Part shown: positions 50,988 to 59,968 of the stretch, piece by piece
Position numbering within the stretch: position 1 is the first letter of the stretch
Layout of the letters: each line of letters begins with the position of its first letter
Assembly: GCA_039794405.1 (NCBI GenBank)
Contig: JBDIVL010000013.1
Span: 1-64,000 of the forward strand
DNA length: 64,000 nucleotides
Origin: JBDIVL01 sp039794405
Lineage (GTDB): Bacteria; Planctomycetota; Brocadiia; Brocadiales; Brocadiaceae
Direction of reading: 5' to 3'
Program-made: the position numbers and the translations under genes
Notes under the pieces: generated by a model
The model's input: the letters and a program-made list of their open reading frames with translations, nothing else
Told to the model about the DNA's origin: nothing
Databases searched by the model: none

Positions 50988-52015
50988 AACTCTCTTTTTG
51001 TCCTTTAGATCTAAAACTGAAACACGTTTTTCGGATAGCCAGGGATACCCATGACATCCAAAATAATATGGTAATTTCATTACGTGATGATGGAATTTCC
51101 GGATTTGGAGAGGCTGCTCCTGTAAGTTTTTTTGGGGAAGGTATCAACAGTGTTACCGAGGTGTTCACAAAGGCTGCCGGCATATTAAAAGATGCTGACC
51201 CCTTTCACATAGAAGAGATTACCTTTGATCTTGCAAAGAGATTTCCTAAGGACGCTGCTGCACGTGCTGCAATTGACATGGCCATTCACGATATAATGGG
51301 TAAGAAACTGAAGGTGCCAATCTATAAGCTCCTGGGCTTAAAGCGTGATCATACAAAGATAACATCATTTACCATAGGAATTGATACCCTGGAGAAGATG
51401 TGTGAAAAGGTTGAAGAAGCAAAGGATTTTCCTATACTGAAAATAAAAGTAGGGACAAAGAATGATATAGAAATACTAAAAGAACTACGCAAAATTACCA
51501 AAGCTGTCTTTCGTGTCGATGCAAATACAGGATGGACGGCAGATGAAGCGATAAAAAAGTTTCATAGTATGGAAGCACTTGGAGTTGAACTTGTAGAACA
51601 ACCATTTCCCGTCGGGAGTATCGAATCCCTTAAGGAGATAAAACGGCGGGTAAAAATTCCTATTTTCGTTGATGAAGATGTAAAAAATTCACAGGATATA
51701 CCCGTAATATCCGATGCAGTAGATGGGATTAATATTAAATTGATGAAGTGTGGTGGGATTCGGGAGGCCATTCGGATGATCCATGTAGCCCGTGCGCATG
51801 GCCTGAAGATTATGATTGGTTGTAATATTGAAAGCTCATTGTCTATTACAGCGGCTGCACATCTAACCTCTCTTGTTGATTATGTTGACCTTGACGGGCA
51901 TCTCCTTATAACAAACGATCCTTATAGGGGAGTAGCAATCCATAAAGGGAGATTAATACTGCCAGAGGATGACGGGTTAGGGGTACGGGAATGTTGTAAT
52001 ATGCCGCAGTTGTGA
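50984..52015 (+). CDS. dgcA: Enolase-superfamily epimerase/racemase (DgcA or dipeptide epimerase)
   Basis: A 343-residue protein of the muconate-lactonising subgroup. The catalytic lysine pair is in ILKIKVGTKN (about residue 150), metal ligands in FRVDANTGW, VELVEQPF and IFVDEDVKN, and the second lysine in INIKLMKCGG, all intact. The family includes L-Ala-D/L-Glu epimerases of murein recycling and the N-acetyl-D-glutamate racemase DgcA. Coupling to the DUF1611 gene favours the latter. Either way the substrate is likely to be a D-Glu derivative. Confidence 0.82.
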   Translation: MKLSFCPLDLKLKHVFRIARDTHDIQNNMVISLRDDGISGFGEAAPVSFFGEGINSVTEVFTKAAGILKDADPFHIEEITFDLAKRFPKDAAARAAIDMAIHDIMGKKLKVPIYKLLGLKRDHTKITSFTIGIDTLEKMCEKVEEAKDFPILKIKVGTKNDIEILKELRKITKAVFRVDANTGWTADEAIKKFHSMEALGVELVEQPFPVGSIESLKEIKRRVKIPIFVDEDVKNSQDIPVISDAVDGINIKLMKCGGIREAIRMIHVARAHGLKIMIGCNIESSLSITAAAHLTSLVDYVDLDGHLLITNDPYRGVAIHKGRLILPEDDGLGVRECCNMPQL

Positions 52016-52054
52016 TGCCGAAAATTATTTTTTAGCAGAAATACATGGAGAATG

Positions 52055-52160
52055 AATGGAAAGTGGTTAGTGAATAGCAGTTAGTGGATAGTGAAAGGTA
52101 ATAGCTAACCTCTAATTACTGTTCACTAATACCACTATTCACTATTTACTGACTACTGTA
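52055..52160. repeat. Imperfect AGTGAATAG/CTATTCACT palindrome before the M20 gene
   Basis: GTGGTTAGTGAATAGCAGTT and its imperfect inverse CACTATTCACTATTTACTG flank a short loop. The right arm ends about ten bases before the ATG at 52168, in the place where a ribosome site should be. Confidence 0.6.
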
Positions 52161-52167
52161 TTTATTT

Positions 52168-53349
52168 ATGGACAACAGAACAGTTGCACAAGAAATATTG
52201 GTTCATGCAAAGGAAATACTGGATTACGTTATTGAGATGCGGAGGGATTTTCATAAATATCCTGAAACTGGGTTTCAGGAAATCCGCACGGCAGGTGTTA
52301 TTGCTGAAGAATTAAGGAAGCTTGGGTTTGATGTACAAACGGACATTGCAAAAACAGGTGTTATAGGAACCATGCCGGTTAATGGTGCAACGGGTACTGT
52401 AGCATTCCGGGCTGATATGGATGCCTTGCCGATAACAGAAGAAAATGCCTTTGAATTTAAGTCCCGGAACGAAGGAGTCGCACATGCCTGTGGACATGAT
52501 GCAAACATGGCGATGCTCCTGGGCGCCGCAAAACTTATGGTGCGGATGAGAGATAGACTCAAACGGCGGGTAAGGCTGATCTTTCAACCTTGTGAAGAAC
52601 AACACCCGGGTGGGGCAAAACTTATGGTAGAGCAAGGTGTTTTGCATGATGTCGATGAGATTTATGGAATCCACATCGAACCAAATATCCCATCAGGTAC
52701 CTTTGGATTGCGGGCCGGGGCAACCATGGCGGCCACGGATCGTATCGTTATTACCATAATCGGAAAAGGTGGCCATGCATCAACCCCGCATCTCTGTGTA
52801 GATCCTATTGTTACTGCTGCAGAGGTGATACTGGCAATTCAGACTATCGTCTCACGGAAAGTAAATCCTTTATCACCGTGTGTGGTTTCTTTATGCCAGA
52901 TTTCCGGAGGGACAACCTTCAACGTTATTCCCGACAGGGTCAAGATTATTGGTACGGTAAGGACCCTTGCCAAGGAATTACGATACCGGATGCCACTGTT
53001 ATTAGAAGAGACTATTAAAGGGATTACTTTACTCAATAATGCCTCGTATCAGTTTGAATACCTGAAGGGTCATCCTCCGCTGTATAATCCTCAACCTCAG
53101 CTAGATTTTGTGCAAGATAAAATCATCGAACTATTTGGTAGTAAATCAGTAGAAAAAATTGATCCGAAAATGGGAGGAGAGGATTTTTCTTATTACCTGG
53201 AAAAAATAAAAGGTGCGTATTTCTTTTTAGGTTCAGGGAACTTGGAGAAGGGCACCAATCAGCCGTTACACAGTTCTCATTTTCTCATAGATGAAGAAGT
53301 GCTTTACATGGGTCCCGCCCTGTTTACCTACATTGCCTGCAGTACATAG
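52168..53349 (+). CDS. M20-family N-acyl-amino-acid amidohydrolase
   Basis: A 393-residue cytoplasmic zinc or manganese amidohydrolase. Motifs in order: RRDFHKYPETGFQE, RADMDALPI, HACGHDANMAMLLGAA (metal ligands), FQPCEEQHPGGAK, the dimerisation domain near 180-290, and MGGEDFSYYLE. It releases an acyl group from an N-acyl amino acid. Next to dgcN and dgcA a natural substrate is N-acetyl-L-glutamate, but hippurate-type substrates are also possible. The ATG lacks a Shine-Dalgarno sequence and is preceded by a palindromic repeat. Confidence 0.88.
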   Translation: MDNRTVAQEILVHAKEILDYVIEMRRDFHKYPETGFQEIRTAGVIAEELRKLGFDVQTDIAKTGVIGTMPVNGATGTVAFRADMDALPITEENAFEFKSRNEGVAHACGHDANMAMLLGAAKLMVRMRDRLKRRVRLIFQPCEEQHPGGAKLMVEQGVLHDVDEIYGIHIEPNIPSGTFGLRAGATMAATDRIVITIIGKGGHASTPHLCVDPIVTAAEVILAIQTIVSRKVNPLSPCVVSLCQISGGTTFNVIPDRVKIIGTVRTLAKELRYRMPLLLEETIKGITLLNNASYQFEYLKGHPPLYNPQPQLDFVQDKIIELFGSKSVEKIDPKMGGEDFSYYLEKIKGAYFFLGSGNLEKGTNQPLHSSHFLIDEEVLYMGPALFTYIACST

Positions 53350-53783
53350 GTCATGCAGGGTGTGCATCGCCTACCAAAAATCGTCAATCCAGATTGGATC
53401 GAGGAATTTCAAATCATGAAGATAGACGAGAAACCATTCATGACGTTTTTGGGGAATTTGGTAATTGCTCAAAATTAAGTTGAGTAACTGTCCTATTTAT
53501 ATTGAATTTTACTTATATTATTGGTAACATTGCACACCTTGAATTGTATTTTAAAACATAATTGATTAGGAGAATTCCCCGGCAGTGATGAAGAATTGGA
53601 ATTACTTCAAAGGGAACCCCATAAACTAGCAGAACTGTCAGGATGGAATAAGGGAAGCGGCCCCGCCATGAATTTTTAGCTGATAGCTATCTGCGGATTA
53701 AGAATGATACCTTTACTGCTTAGTGAGTGGGAGTTAGTCGCTATCTCTTATCCACTATTTACTATCTACTATTCACTTTTTAA
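53350..53783. repeat. Spacer upstream of cstA with repeat fragments
   Basis: Contains a lone arm of the GGTAGGCGATGC family (53355-53385), a GAGGAATTTCAAAT motif (53400), and a run CACTATTTACTATCTACTATTCAC ending at the cstA start. A coding-like stretch of 37 codons (53566-53679) has no start codon and is not counted as a gene. Confidence 0.5.
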
Positions 53784-55544
53784 ATGAATCCTATTTTCAT
53801 TTTACTCATATCTCTTGCTTGTTTTTTCGTGGCAGGCCGTTTCTATGCCCGGTATATATCCAGGGCAATAGGAATCGATTCAAAAAGGATAACTCCGGCA
53901 GTTGAAATACATGATAAACGTGACTACGTGCCTACTGCAACCCCCATAGTATTTGCACACCACTTTGCAGCCATCGCAGGTGCAGGACCTATTATCGGAC
54001 CTGTCATGGCACTCATTTATGGATGGGGTCCCGCCTGGCTGTGGATACTCATCGGTGGAATATTTTTTGGGGCAGTACATGACTTTTCTGCACTGTTTGT
54101 CAGCGCACGGGAGGGCGGCAGATCTATTGCAGAAGTTGCCAGAAAATCATTGGGTAAGACGGGTTTTATCATGGTTATTTCGTTTACCATCGTAATGCTC
54201 ATCCTCGTTTGTGCAACCTTTCTCAATGCATCAGCGACTGCCCTGACATCGATCATTGACTGTGCACAGATTGGTATGGATAAGGATCAAACATTTTTTC
54301 GCTGGGCAGACGAATCGGGCAGTAAAGTCGTGGTTGGCGGGATCGCCTCTATGTCTGTCATTGTGATAACGGCTTTTGCTCCCTGTATTGGATACCTCTA
54401 TATCAAAAAGCATGTCTCCGTTATAAAATGTTCAATTTTTGCAGTCATGATTTGCCTGGGATCCGTCATTTTGGGCTTTTTTGTACCTGTCTCTTTTGAT
54501 CCGTTCATTTGGATGATCCTGATTTCCCTGTATACGGTAATTGCTGCAGGTGTTCCCGTGTGGTTGTTTCTTCAATCAAGAGATTTTATCAATGTCCACT
54601 TGCTTTATATTGGTCTGGGATTGCTTTTTATAGGAATTTTTGTATCTGGCGTGAAGGGAGTGGAAGTACAGTTTCCTGCCAATAATATCCGGGAAGGGGT
54701 ATCCCACGTTGGTTTTCTCTGGCCCGGGCTTTTCATAACGATTGCATGCGGTGCCATATCTGGATTCCATGCCCTTTGTGCAGGTGGAACGACTTCAAAG
54801 CAAATCAAGTCTGAGACTGCAATTCGCACGATAGGATATTATGGTATGCTCCTGGAATCCTTCCTTGCCGTATGCGTAATCTGTGCTGTCGTTATGGGCA
54901 TCGATGTCCATCAATACAAAGAGTTAGTTTTACCGGAAGCAGGATCGAAGTTTCAGAGTAATCCGATATTAGCTTTTGCTATAGCCATGGGGCATACCCT
55001 GCATACAGGATTAGGTTTGCCTTTATCCTTTGGTATATTATTTGGCATGCTGCTCCTTGAGGGGTTTGTTGTTACCACGCTTGATACCGCCGTGAGATTA
55101 AACCGCTACCTCTTTGAAGAACTCTGGGGAGTTATCTTTAGACGCCCTCCAGGAATTTTAAGCCACTACTGGGTTAATTCCGGACTGGCGGCAGGATTAA
55201 TGTTTGGACTTGCTTATAAGAATACGGTAAATAACATCTGGTCAATTTTTGGAACAACAAATCAACTCCTGGCCGCTTTGACCTTAATTATCATATCTTT
55301 TTGGCTTCTTTCTAAAGGGAAAAAGGTATGGTTTACAGCAGTCCCGGCTGTATTCATGATCACAACCACGATAGCCATGCTGGTAGTCCTGCTCATCACC
55401 CGTTTTATCCCCCAAAGGAATATTACCCTTATCATTGCCGACATCCTCCTTCTTACCCTTTCTTCGGGGATTATTACCATCGCAGTTAAGGCGCTGTACA
55501 ATTACCTTAATGCTTCTGCAACCGAAATAACAACAAAATCTTAG
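53784..55544 (+). CDS. cstA: Carbon starvation protein A family transporter
   Basis: A 586-residue membrane protein with about 16 helices. The CstA signatures HDKRDYVPTATPIVFAHHFAAIAGAGPI (split: DYVPT, FAHHFAAIAGAGPI), GAVHDFSALF, SGFHALCAGGTTSKQI and NNIWSIFGTTNQLLAALTL are intact. CstA and its relatives import peptides or pyruvate during starvation. The gene follows the M20 amidohydrolase on the same strand, so use of imported peptides or amino acids is plausible. The start lacks a ribosome site and directly follows a repeat. Confidence 0.93.
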   Translation: MNPIFILLISLACFFVAGRFYARYISRAIGIDSKRITPAVEIHDKRDYVPTATPIVFAHHFAAIAGAGPIIGPVMALIYGWGPAWLWILIGGIFFGAVHDFSALFVSAREGGRSIAEVARKSLGKTGFIMVISFTIVMLILVCATFLNASATALTSIIDCAQIGMDKDQTFFRWADESGSKVVVGGIASMSVIVITAFAPCIGYLYIKKHVSVIKCSIFAVMICLGSVILGFFVPVSFDPFIWMILISLYTVIAAGVPVWLFLQSRDFINVHLLYIGLGLLFIGIFVSGVKGVEVQFPANNIREGVSHVGFLWPGLFITIACGAISGFHALCAGGTTSKQIKSETAIRTIGYYGMLLESFLAVCVICAVVMGIDVHQYKELVLPEAGSKFQSNPILAFAIAMGHTLHTGLGLPLSFGILFGMLLLEGFVVTTLDTAVRLNRYLFEELWGVIFRRPPGILSHYWVNSGLAAGLMFGLAYKNTVNNIWSIFGTTNQLLAALTLIIISFWLLSKGKKVWFTAVPAVFMITTTIAMLVVLLITRFIPQRNITLIIADILLLTLSSGIITIAVKALYNYLNASATEITTKS

Positions 55545-55913
55545 TGCGTATAGCTGCGACCGAGATTGGGGTATTGTTTATGAAAGGAACTCCACTACTC
55601 CATATCAAGGATAGACCTACAGATTGTGTACATTTATTATTTTCATTTTTGTTAGCAGGATAGAAAAATAAAGGATGGCAGCGCCATTGGCGTTGTTGCA
55701 GAAGAGGGTATATGGGCTTACTAAGCCTATATTTTAAAATCCGGAAAGGTAAGGTATAGAAAGGAATTGGTGGTAGACAGGTACTCATTGGTACTTAAAG
55801 GAAGGAGGTATTTTTAGAGAGATGCGTTTCTTTGGGATGGCAAAAAGAATGGCAGGTGTAAGAGCTCACTCTACTATGTATTTTCCATTGGGTTTCATGC
55901 CTCAACCCAACAT
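55545..55913. other. Spacer with no recognised feature
   Basis: Between cstA and the small basic peptide gene I see no convincing frame, promoter or repeat. A stretch near 55700-55740 (GGCTTACTAAGCC) is a short palindrome only. Confidence 0.4.
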
Positions 55914-55947
55914 ACGAAAAAAGCCACCCGTATTTGAGTGGCTTTTT
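55914..55947 (-). terminator. Terminator of the 32-residue peptide gene
   Basis: On the minus strand AAAAAGCCAC pairs with GTGGCTTTTTTCG around CTCAAATACGG. It lies 27 bases after the stop codon at 55974 and may also stop cstA transcripts from the other side. Confidence 0.85.
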
Positions 55948-55973
55948 GAATTATATTGAATGAGGATTACCTA

Positions 55974-56072
55974 TTACTTATACCTTCCAACTCTTCTACC
56001 CTTACACCCCATTTTTCCATGATTTGCGCGCTTGCTGCGCCATGTTAATCTTTGCCTTCTCTTATCTCTCAT
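55974..56072 (-). CDS. Tiny highly basic peptide (32 residues)
   Basis: ATG at 56072 is preceded by AGGA at a distance of nine bases, and the product is MRDKRRQRLTWRSKRANH followed by GKMGCKGRRVGRYK. More than a third of the residues are Arg or Lys. A promoter with TATAAT (56121-56126) and TTGGAA (56144-56149) lies upstream and an intrinsic terminator downstream, so this is a complete monocistronic gene too short for ordinary gene finding. The composition and the KRANHGK word suggest an rRNA-binding or ribosome-associated peptide, comparable in style to bTHX or bL36-like proteins. I cannot name the family. Confidence 0.65.
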   Translation of the reverse strand: MRDKRRQRLTWRSKRANHGKMGCKGRRVGRYK

Positions 56073-56120
56073 AGCGTTATCCTAACTTAAAAATTACCTT
56101 TCATTAAAAATATCTTACCA

Positions 56121-56149
56121 ATTATAACAGGGAGAAACAATCCTTCCAA
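56121..56149 (-). promoter_or_regulatory. Promoter of the 32-residue peptide gene
   Basis: Read on the minus strand, TTGGAA (56149-56144) and a perfect TATAAT (56126-56121) are 17 bases apart. The start of transcription would be near 56114, 40 bases before the ATG. Confidence 0.6.
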
Positions 56150-56192
56150 GCGTGTAGATCGGGTTTTGTTCCTCAACCCAACTTACCTTAAC

Positions 56193-56408
56193 TTAAGTCT
56201 TTTCTTGTTTTGTTGCATCCTTCTCAACTTTTTGTGCAGACTTAGTGCTGGCATCTTCCACGTCTTGTTCAATTCCCTTGACACCTTTCTTAAATTCAAC
56301 AATACCCCTTCCCAAGGATTTCATCACTTCCGGTAGTCTTTTACCAAAAATCAGAAGTGCCACAATCAGGATGATAAGCCATTCCCAACCACCTGGCATA
56401 CTGAACAT
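56193..56408 (-). CDS. tatA: Sec-independent translocase subunit TatA
   Basis: A 71-residue protein with the TatA/E form: one N-terminal membrane helix (WEWLIILIVALLIFG), the hinge FGKRLPEVMKSLGRGIVEFKKG (split at the FGKRLPE motif) and a charged tail. It forms the pore for folded proteins with twin-arginine signals, such as the DUF362 protein at 32589. tatC is not in the window. It is monocistronic here. Confidence 0.93.
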   Translation of the reverse strand: MFSMPGGWEWLIILIVALLIFGKRLPEVMKSLGRGIVEFKKGVKGIEQDVEDASTKSAQKVEKDATKQEKT

Positions 56409-56572
56409 AATTTATGCCTCCTTAATAAGATTTTATAGGACAATGTAAATTATACTGTTTGACCAATAAAAATCAAAGAATTTATTTGGATTTTGACATT
56501 TGATACCTGGTATTCTTGTATGCTTTTGCTCGTTTGATTACAATACGCTGATCTAGGCATGAATAATAAGGG

Positions 56573-57571
56573 TTAATTTTTGTAAGGCCTTAATTCCCGC
56601 AATGTTTTAATAAGAAGAGACATATCCGTTGGCAGGTCTACCTGAAATTCCATTTTTTTATTCTGAATAGGGTGGAAAAACTCAATTTTGTGTGCGTGAA
56701 GCGCCTGTCTTTCGATGATTGGAACTTCTTCTGGTTCTCTTTCTTTCTGTAAAAGATCTGAAAGGTAGCATGATTCATGGTTGCTATACAGAAAATCGGC
56801 AACAACAGGGTGGCCTATTGACCGCATATGTACACGAATTTGATGTGTTCTGCCAGTCTTTGGCATTATTTTTACCAGGGTATAACCGTGGAAACGCTCC
56901 ATTACTTCGTATGTAGAAATAGCTTCCTTACCGATATCACGCCTTATAGCCATTTTTTGTGAATCAATTTTATGTCTTCCAATGGGTAAATGAATTTCAT
57001 CGGAATCGAATGTAAGTTCACCTTCTACTACGGCAATATATTCCTTTTTAACATACCTTTTCTCAAACTGCATAGCGATATGGGAATGTACGGCGTCGCT
57101 TTTAATCGTCAACATAACACCGCTCGTATCCCTGTCAAGCCGATGTACTATTCCAGCTTTTAACGGTCCGTTAACCTGAGAGAGATTTTGACAATGGAAT
57201 GCCAATGCATTTACCAGTGTTCCTGAAGGATGTCCCCCGGCAGGATGAACGACCATATCATAAGGTTTGTTGATAAGCATCAAATAATCGTCTTCATAAA
57301 CTATATTTAAAGGGATATCTTCGGGGGCTATTTTGTTTTCTTCAAATACTGGTATCCGGACAGAAATAACATCTCCTTTTTGTATGTCATAACTGCTTTT
57401 GACAGTGCGTCCACTAACCAGAACCGCACCCTCTTTTATTAATTTCTGGATAAAAGTCCTTGAATAATCGGGAAGGCGCAAAGCAAGATATCTATCAATC
57501 CTTTTATCTTCAGGAAAGGTCTTTTTTATATCAAAAGTTAATTCTTTTGTTTGTGAAATTTCCTGAAGCAT
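56573..57571 (-). CDS. rluD: 23S rRNA pseudouridine synthase RluD-type
   Basis: A 332-residue enzyme that makes pseudouridines in 23S rRNA. Residues 15-80 form an S4 domain (RIDRYLALRLPDYSRTFIQKLIKEG). The catalytic domain has the nucleophile Asp in GIVHRLDRDTSGVM (about residue 145), NKPYDMVVHPAGGH and GRTHQIRVHMRSIGHPVVAD. It is the last gene of a three-gene run with a TPR protein (one base apart) and a PHP protein upstream. RluD and RluC are hard to separate; RluD is the likelier. Confidence 0.9.
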   Translation of the reverse strand: MLQEISQTKELTFDIKKTFPEDKRIDRYLALRLPDYSRTFIQKLIKEGAVLVSGRTVKSSYDIQKGDVISVRIPVFEENKIAPEDIPLNIVYEDDYLMLINKPYDMVVHPAGGHPSGTLVNALAFHCQNLSQVNGPLKAGIVHRLDRDTSGVMLTIKSDAVHSHIAMQFEKRYVKKEYIAVVEGELTFDSDEIHLPIGRHKIDSQKMAIRRDIGKEAISTYEVMERFHGYTLVKIMPKTGRTHQIRVHMRSIGHPVVADFLYSNHESCYLSDLLQKEREPEEVPIIERQALHAHKIEFFHPIQNKKMEFQVDLPTDMSLLIKTLRELRPYKN

Positions 57572-57572
57572 T

Positions 57573-58223
57573 TTATCTGATTACCGATAAACGGTACTGA
57601 GCCATAGTAGCCCAGTTACTGTTTGGGGAAAGTTCTATTGTTTTTGTATAAGAACGAATTGCATCGGCAGTTTGGCCCAACTTCTCATAACAACGCCCTG
57701 CATCCCAGTTTTCCTGTGCAGCGAGAAAACCATTACCAGCCGAAATATCTTCAAATTGCTTTATTGCCTCCGGGAAAAGGCCCTTTTCCTCATAGGCATA
57801 TCCTAAAGATTGTTTTATGACAGGTGCAAGAGGATGGTTTTTATATCTATCTAAGAAATTATTGTATTCATGGATGGCCGCATCATAGTTTTTTAAGCTA
57901 TAATAAACGTTTCCTAATTGGAATAAAATCCATGGTGTAGCATTTGAAGAAGACATGGTATTTTTAACATAATTATAGGCATCTGCTGCAGTCGTTAACG
58001 CTGCATTTCTGCTTTTCTCGTCTTTTTCGTGCTGTTGTGCTGCTGCCGCCAGATCTTTATTTATCCTCCATACATTCTGCCAGGTAGTATCTATCCTCCG
58101 AGCCTTTTCTGTTACAAAGAAGGTAACCCCCGCGCCAATGGCAATAGCGACGCCGACACCGATACTAATATAAACTTTGTAGGTATTGAATATCCTTAAT
58201 GCATTTATTGTAGATTCTTTCAT
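57573..58223 (-). CDS. Membrane-anchored TPR protein (YfgM-like)
   Basis: A 216-residue protein with one N-terminal membrane helix (about residues 15-38, ISIGVGVAIAIGAGVTFFV) and TPR units at about 95-210 (WILFQLGNVYYSLKNYDAAI, SLGYAYEEKGLFPEAI, AGRCYEKLGQTADAI). This layout matches YfgM-type assistants of membrane-protein insertion or other ancillary TPR proteins. It overlaps neither neighbour but sits one base from rluD and 18 from the PHP gene. Confidence 0.8.
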   Translation of the reverse strand: MKESTINALRIFNTYKVYISIGVGVAIAIGAGVTFFVTEKARRIDTTWQNVWRINKDLAAAAQQHEKDEKSRNAALTTAADAYNYVKNTMSSSNATPWILFQLGNVYYSLKNYDAAIHEYNNFLDRYKNHPLAPVIKQSLGYAYEEKGLFPEAIKQFEDISAGNGFLAAQENWDAGRCYEKLGQTADAIRSYTKTIELSPNSNWATMAQYRLSVIR

Positions 58224-58241
58224 TTTTCTTCTTTCGAAAAT

Positions 58242-58883
58242 TTATAAGCCAATTAAAGATTCCGCTTCTTTAAAAATTTCTTGAACATCTCCTTTTTCCA
58301 GGCCTGCTCCACGGGCTATGCATTCAGCATGGTTACGTTCCAAGAGGTCGTCCGGTATGTGGGAGTCCGATCCAAAAACAAGCTTTGCTCCAATCTTTTT
58401 TGCCATTTTAACAACATGTCCGTTTGCGTAGGCATGTCCTTTCCTGCCAGACACCTCTAATCTAACACCGTTCCTTTTCGCCAGCTTTACATCGTCTTCT
58501 GTTATAAGACCAGGGTGGGCAAGAATGTCAGCACCAGCTTCTATTGCTGCTCTGTTGGTCCCCGGCAATACAGGTTCGGTAATAGTTTCCCCATGCACGA
58601 GTACAATAAATGCCCCCAATGCCCTTGCCCGTTCTACCATAGACTTTATATGTTCTGGACGAAGATGCGTTAGTTCAACTCCTCCGTGTACCTTAATTTT
58701 TGAGGCAGATGCTATTTCCTTGCAGGCATGCAAGATATTAGGTATTACCATATCAATATTAGAGTAATCAACATGGTCTGTTATTACGAGTCCGCGAAAG
58801 CCCTTTGCCTCACAGCGGCGGACTAACTCGGCTGGCAACAGTACGCCATCAGAAAATAAGGTGTGTGTATGTAAATCAATCAT
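58242..58883 (-). CDS. PHP-domain metal-dependent phosphoesterase
   Basis: A 213-residue protein of the histidinol-phosphatase-like PHP group. Metal-binding motifs are DLHTHTLFSDG (residues 3-13), ITDHVDY, HGGVELTH, HGETITEP, ILAHPGL and FGSDSHIPDD, all complete. The natural substrate is unknown. It is the first gene of the PHP/TPR/rluD run. Confidence 0.86.
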   Translation of the reverse strand: MIDLHTHTLFSDGVLLPAELVRRCEAKGFRGLVITDHVDYSNIDMVIPNILHACKEIASASKIKVHGGVELTHLRPEHIKSMVERARALGAFIVLVHGETITEPVLPGTNRAAIEAGADILAHPGLITEDDVKLAKRNGVRLEVSGRKGHAYANGHVVKMAKKIGAKLVFGSDSHIPDDLLERNHAECIARGAGLEKGDVQEIFKEAESLIGL

Positions 58884-58913
58884 GAGAGAAGTTTTTTCAC
58901 GATAATACTTTAA

Positions 58914-58970
58914 CGAGGCAGAGCCTCAGACTAATGAAAAGCGAGATGCATGAAACATGATATCGTGCAT
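58914..58970. repeat. GAGGCAGAGCCT repeat, second copy
   Basis: Matches 32221-32327 in the words GAGGCAGAGCCTCAGAC, ATGAAAAGCG and ACATGATATCGTGCATC. The last word is itself nearly palindromic. It lies between the PHP gene start and the tRNA gene. Confidence 0.65.
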
Positions 58971-59015
58971 CGGAATTTAGCTTATTGGTAAAGATAACCG
59001 ATTATAAATTTTTAA

Positions 59016-59089
<74 letters not shown>

Positions 59090-59230
59090 AATGTGCTTAA
59101 AGTTTTAATTATAACTTCAATAAAGAAAAAATCAATAGAATTCGATTGATGTGTATGAGTTCAAATATTAAAATAGAAAAATCGTCTTTTATCCTAGAAA
59201 TCAAAATATCGAAATATTTTTAAAGATACT

Positions 59231-59935
59231 ATGGCTTTTCCATTATACTTCAGATGTTTATCACGCATATTTCTTCTCAGTCTGATAGTAACTGTTGGAG
59301 GCTGCGGTGTACAGGATCCTGATTATTATAACCGCCAGGGTGTTTCTCTGGACAGTCAGGGCAAGATTAATGAAGCTATAAGTAAATATAAAAAGGCATT
59401 AATGATCGAACCAAATAATAGAGAAGCACATTATAATCTTGCCGTAGCCTATCACAAAAAAGAAATGTTTAAAGAAGCTATCGAAGAATATAAAATCGTG
59501 TTGGAACTTTACCCAAACGATCCGGAAACGCTTTATAACTTCGGTGCAGTGTGTATACGAAACAATCTGCAAGACGCTGCTATTTTTGCCTGGGAAAAGG
59601 CAGTCGAATTAAAACCTGATTTTGTGGAAGTGCACAATGCTTTAGCATTTGCATATGGACAGAAGAAACGGTTTGATGATGCCGTCAGAGAATTCTTGTT
59701 GGTTCTTGACAAAAGGCCAAACGATGCAGTTACTCACAATAATCTGGGAACTATCTATATTGAAAAGGGATATTTGGATAAGGCTTTTGACGAGTTTAAG
59801 AAATCCATAGAAATTAATCCGGCAATAGCAATAGCCCATAAAAATCTTGAAACTTTATACAGAAAAAAGGGAATGGAAAAAGAGGCGAACAAGGAACTGA
59901 AAATTTATGAAGAATTAACAAAAAAGACAAATTGA
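59231..59935 (+). CDS. TPR repeat lipoprotein
   Basis: A 234-residue lipoprotein. The signal FLLSLIVTVGGCGVQD ends at a lipobox (GGC, Cys at about residue 25). Five to six TPR units follow (YYNRQGVSLDSQGKINEAI, AHYNLAVAYHKKEMFKEAI, THNNLGTIYIEKGYLDKAF). It resembles PilF/NlpI-type scaffolds but is not specific enough to name. No partner gene is coupled to it. Confidence 0.85.
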   Translation: MAFPLYFRCLSRIFLLSLIVTVGGCGVQDPDYYNRQGVSLDSQGKINEAISKYKKALMIEPNNREAHYNLAVAYHKKEMFKEAIEEYKIVLELYPNDPETLYNFGAVCIRNNLQDAAIFAWEKAVELKPDFVEVHNALAFAYGQKKRFDDAVREFLLVLDKRPNDAVTHNNLGTIYIEKGYLDKAFDEFKKSIEINPAIAIAHKNLETLYRKKGMEKEANKELKIYEELTKKTN

Positions 59936-59968
59936 ATAATTTGATTGCAGCTTTGCCGCACTAAGAAA

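Noticed and set aside
53566..53679. Coding-like stretch beginning GEFPGSDEELELL
   Set aside because: It has no start codon, is only 37 codons and matches nothing I know; it may be a gene remnant but cannot be supported.
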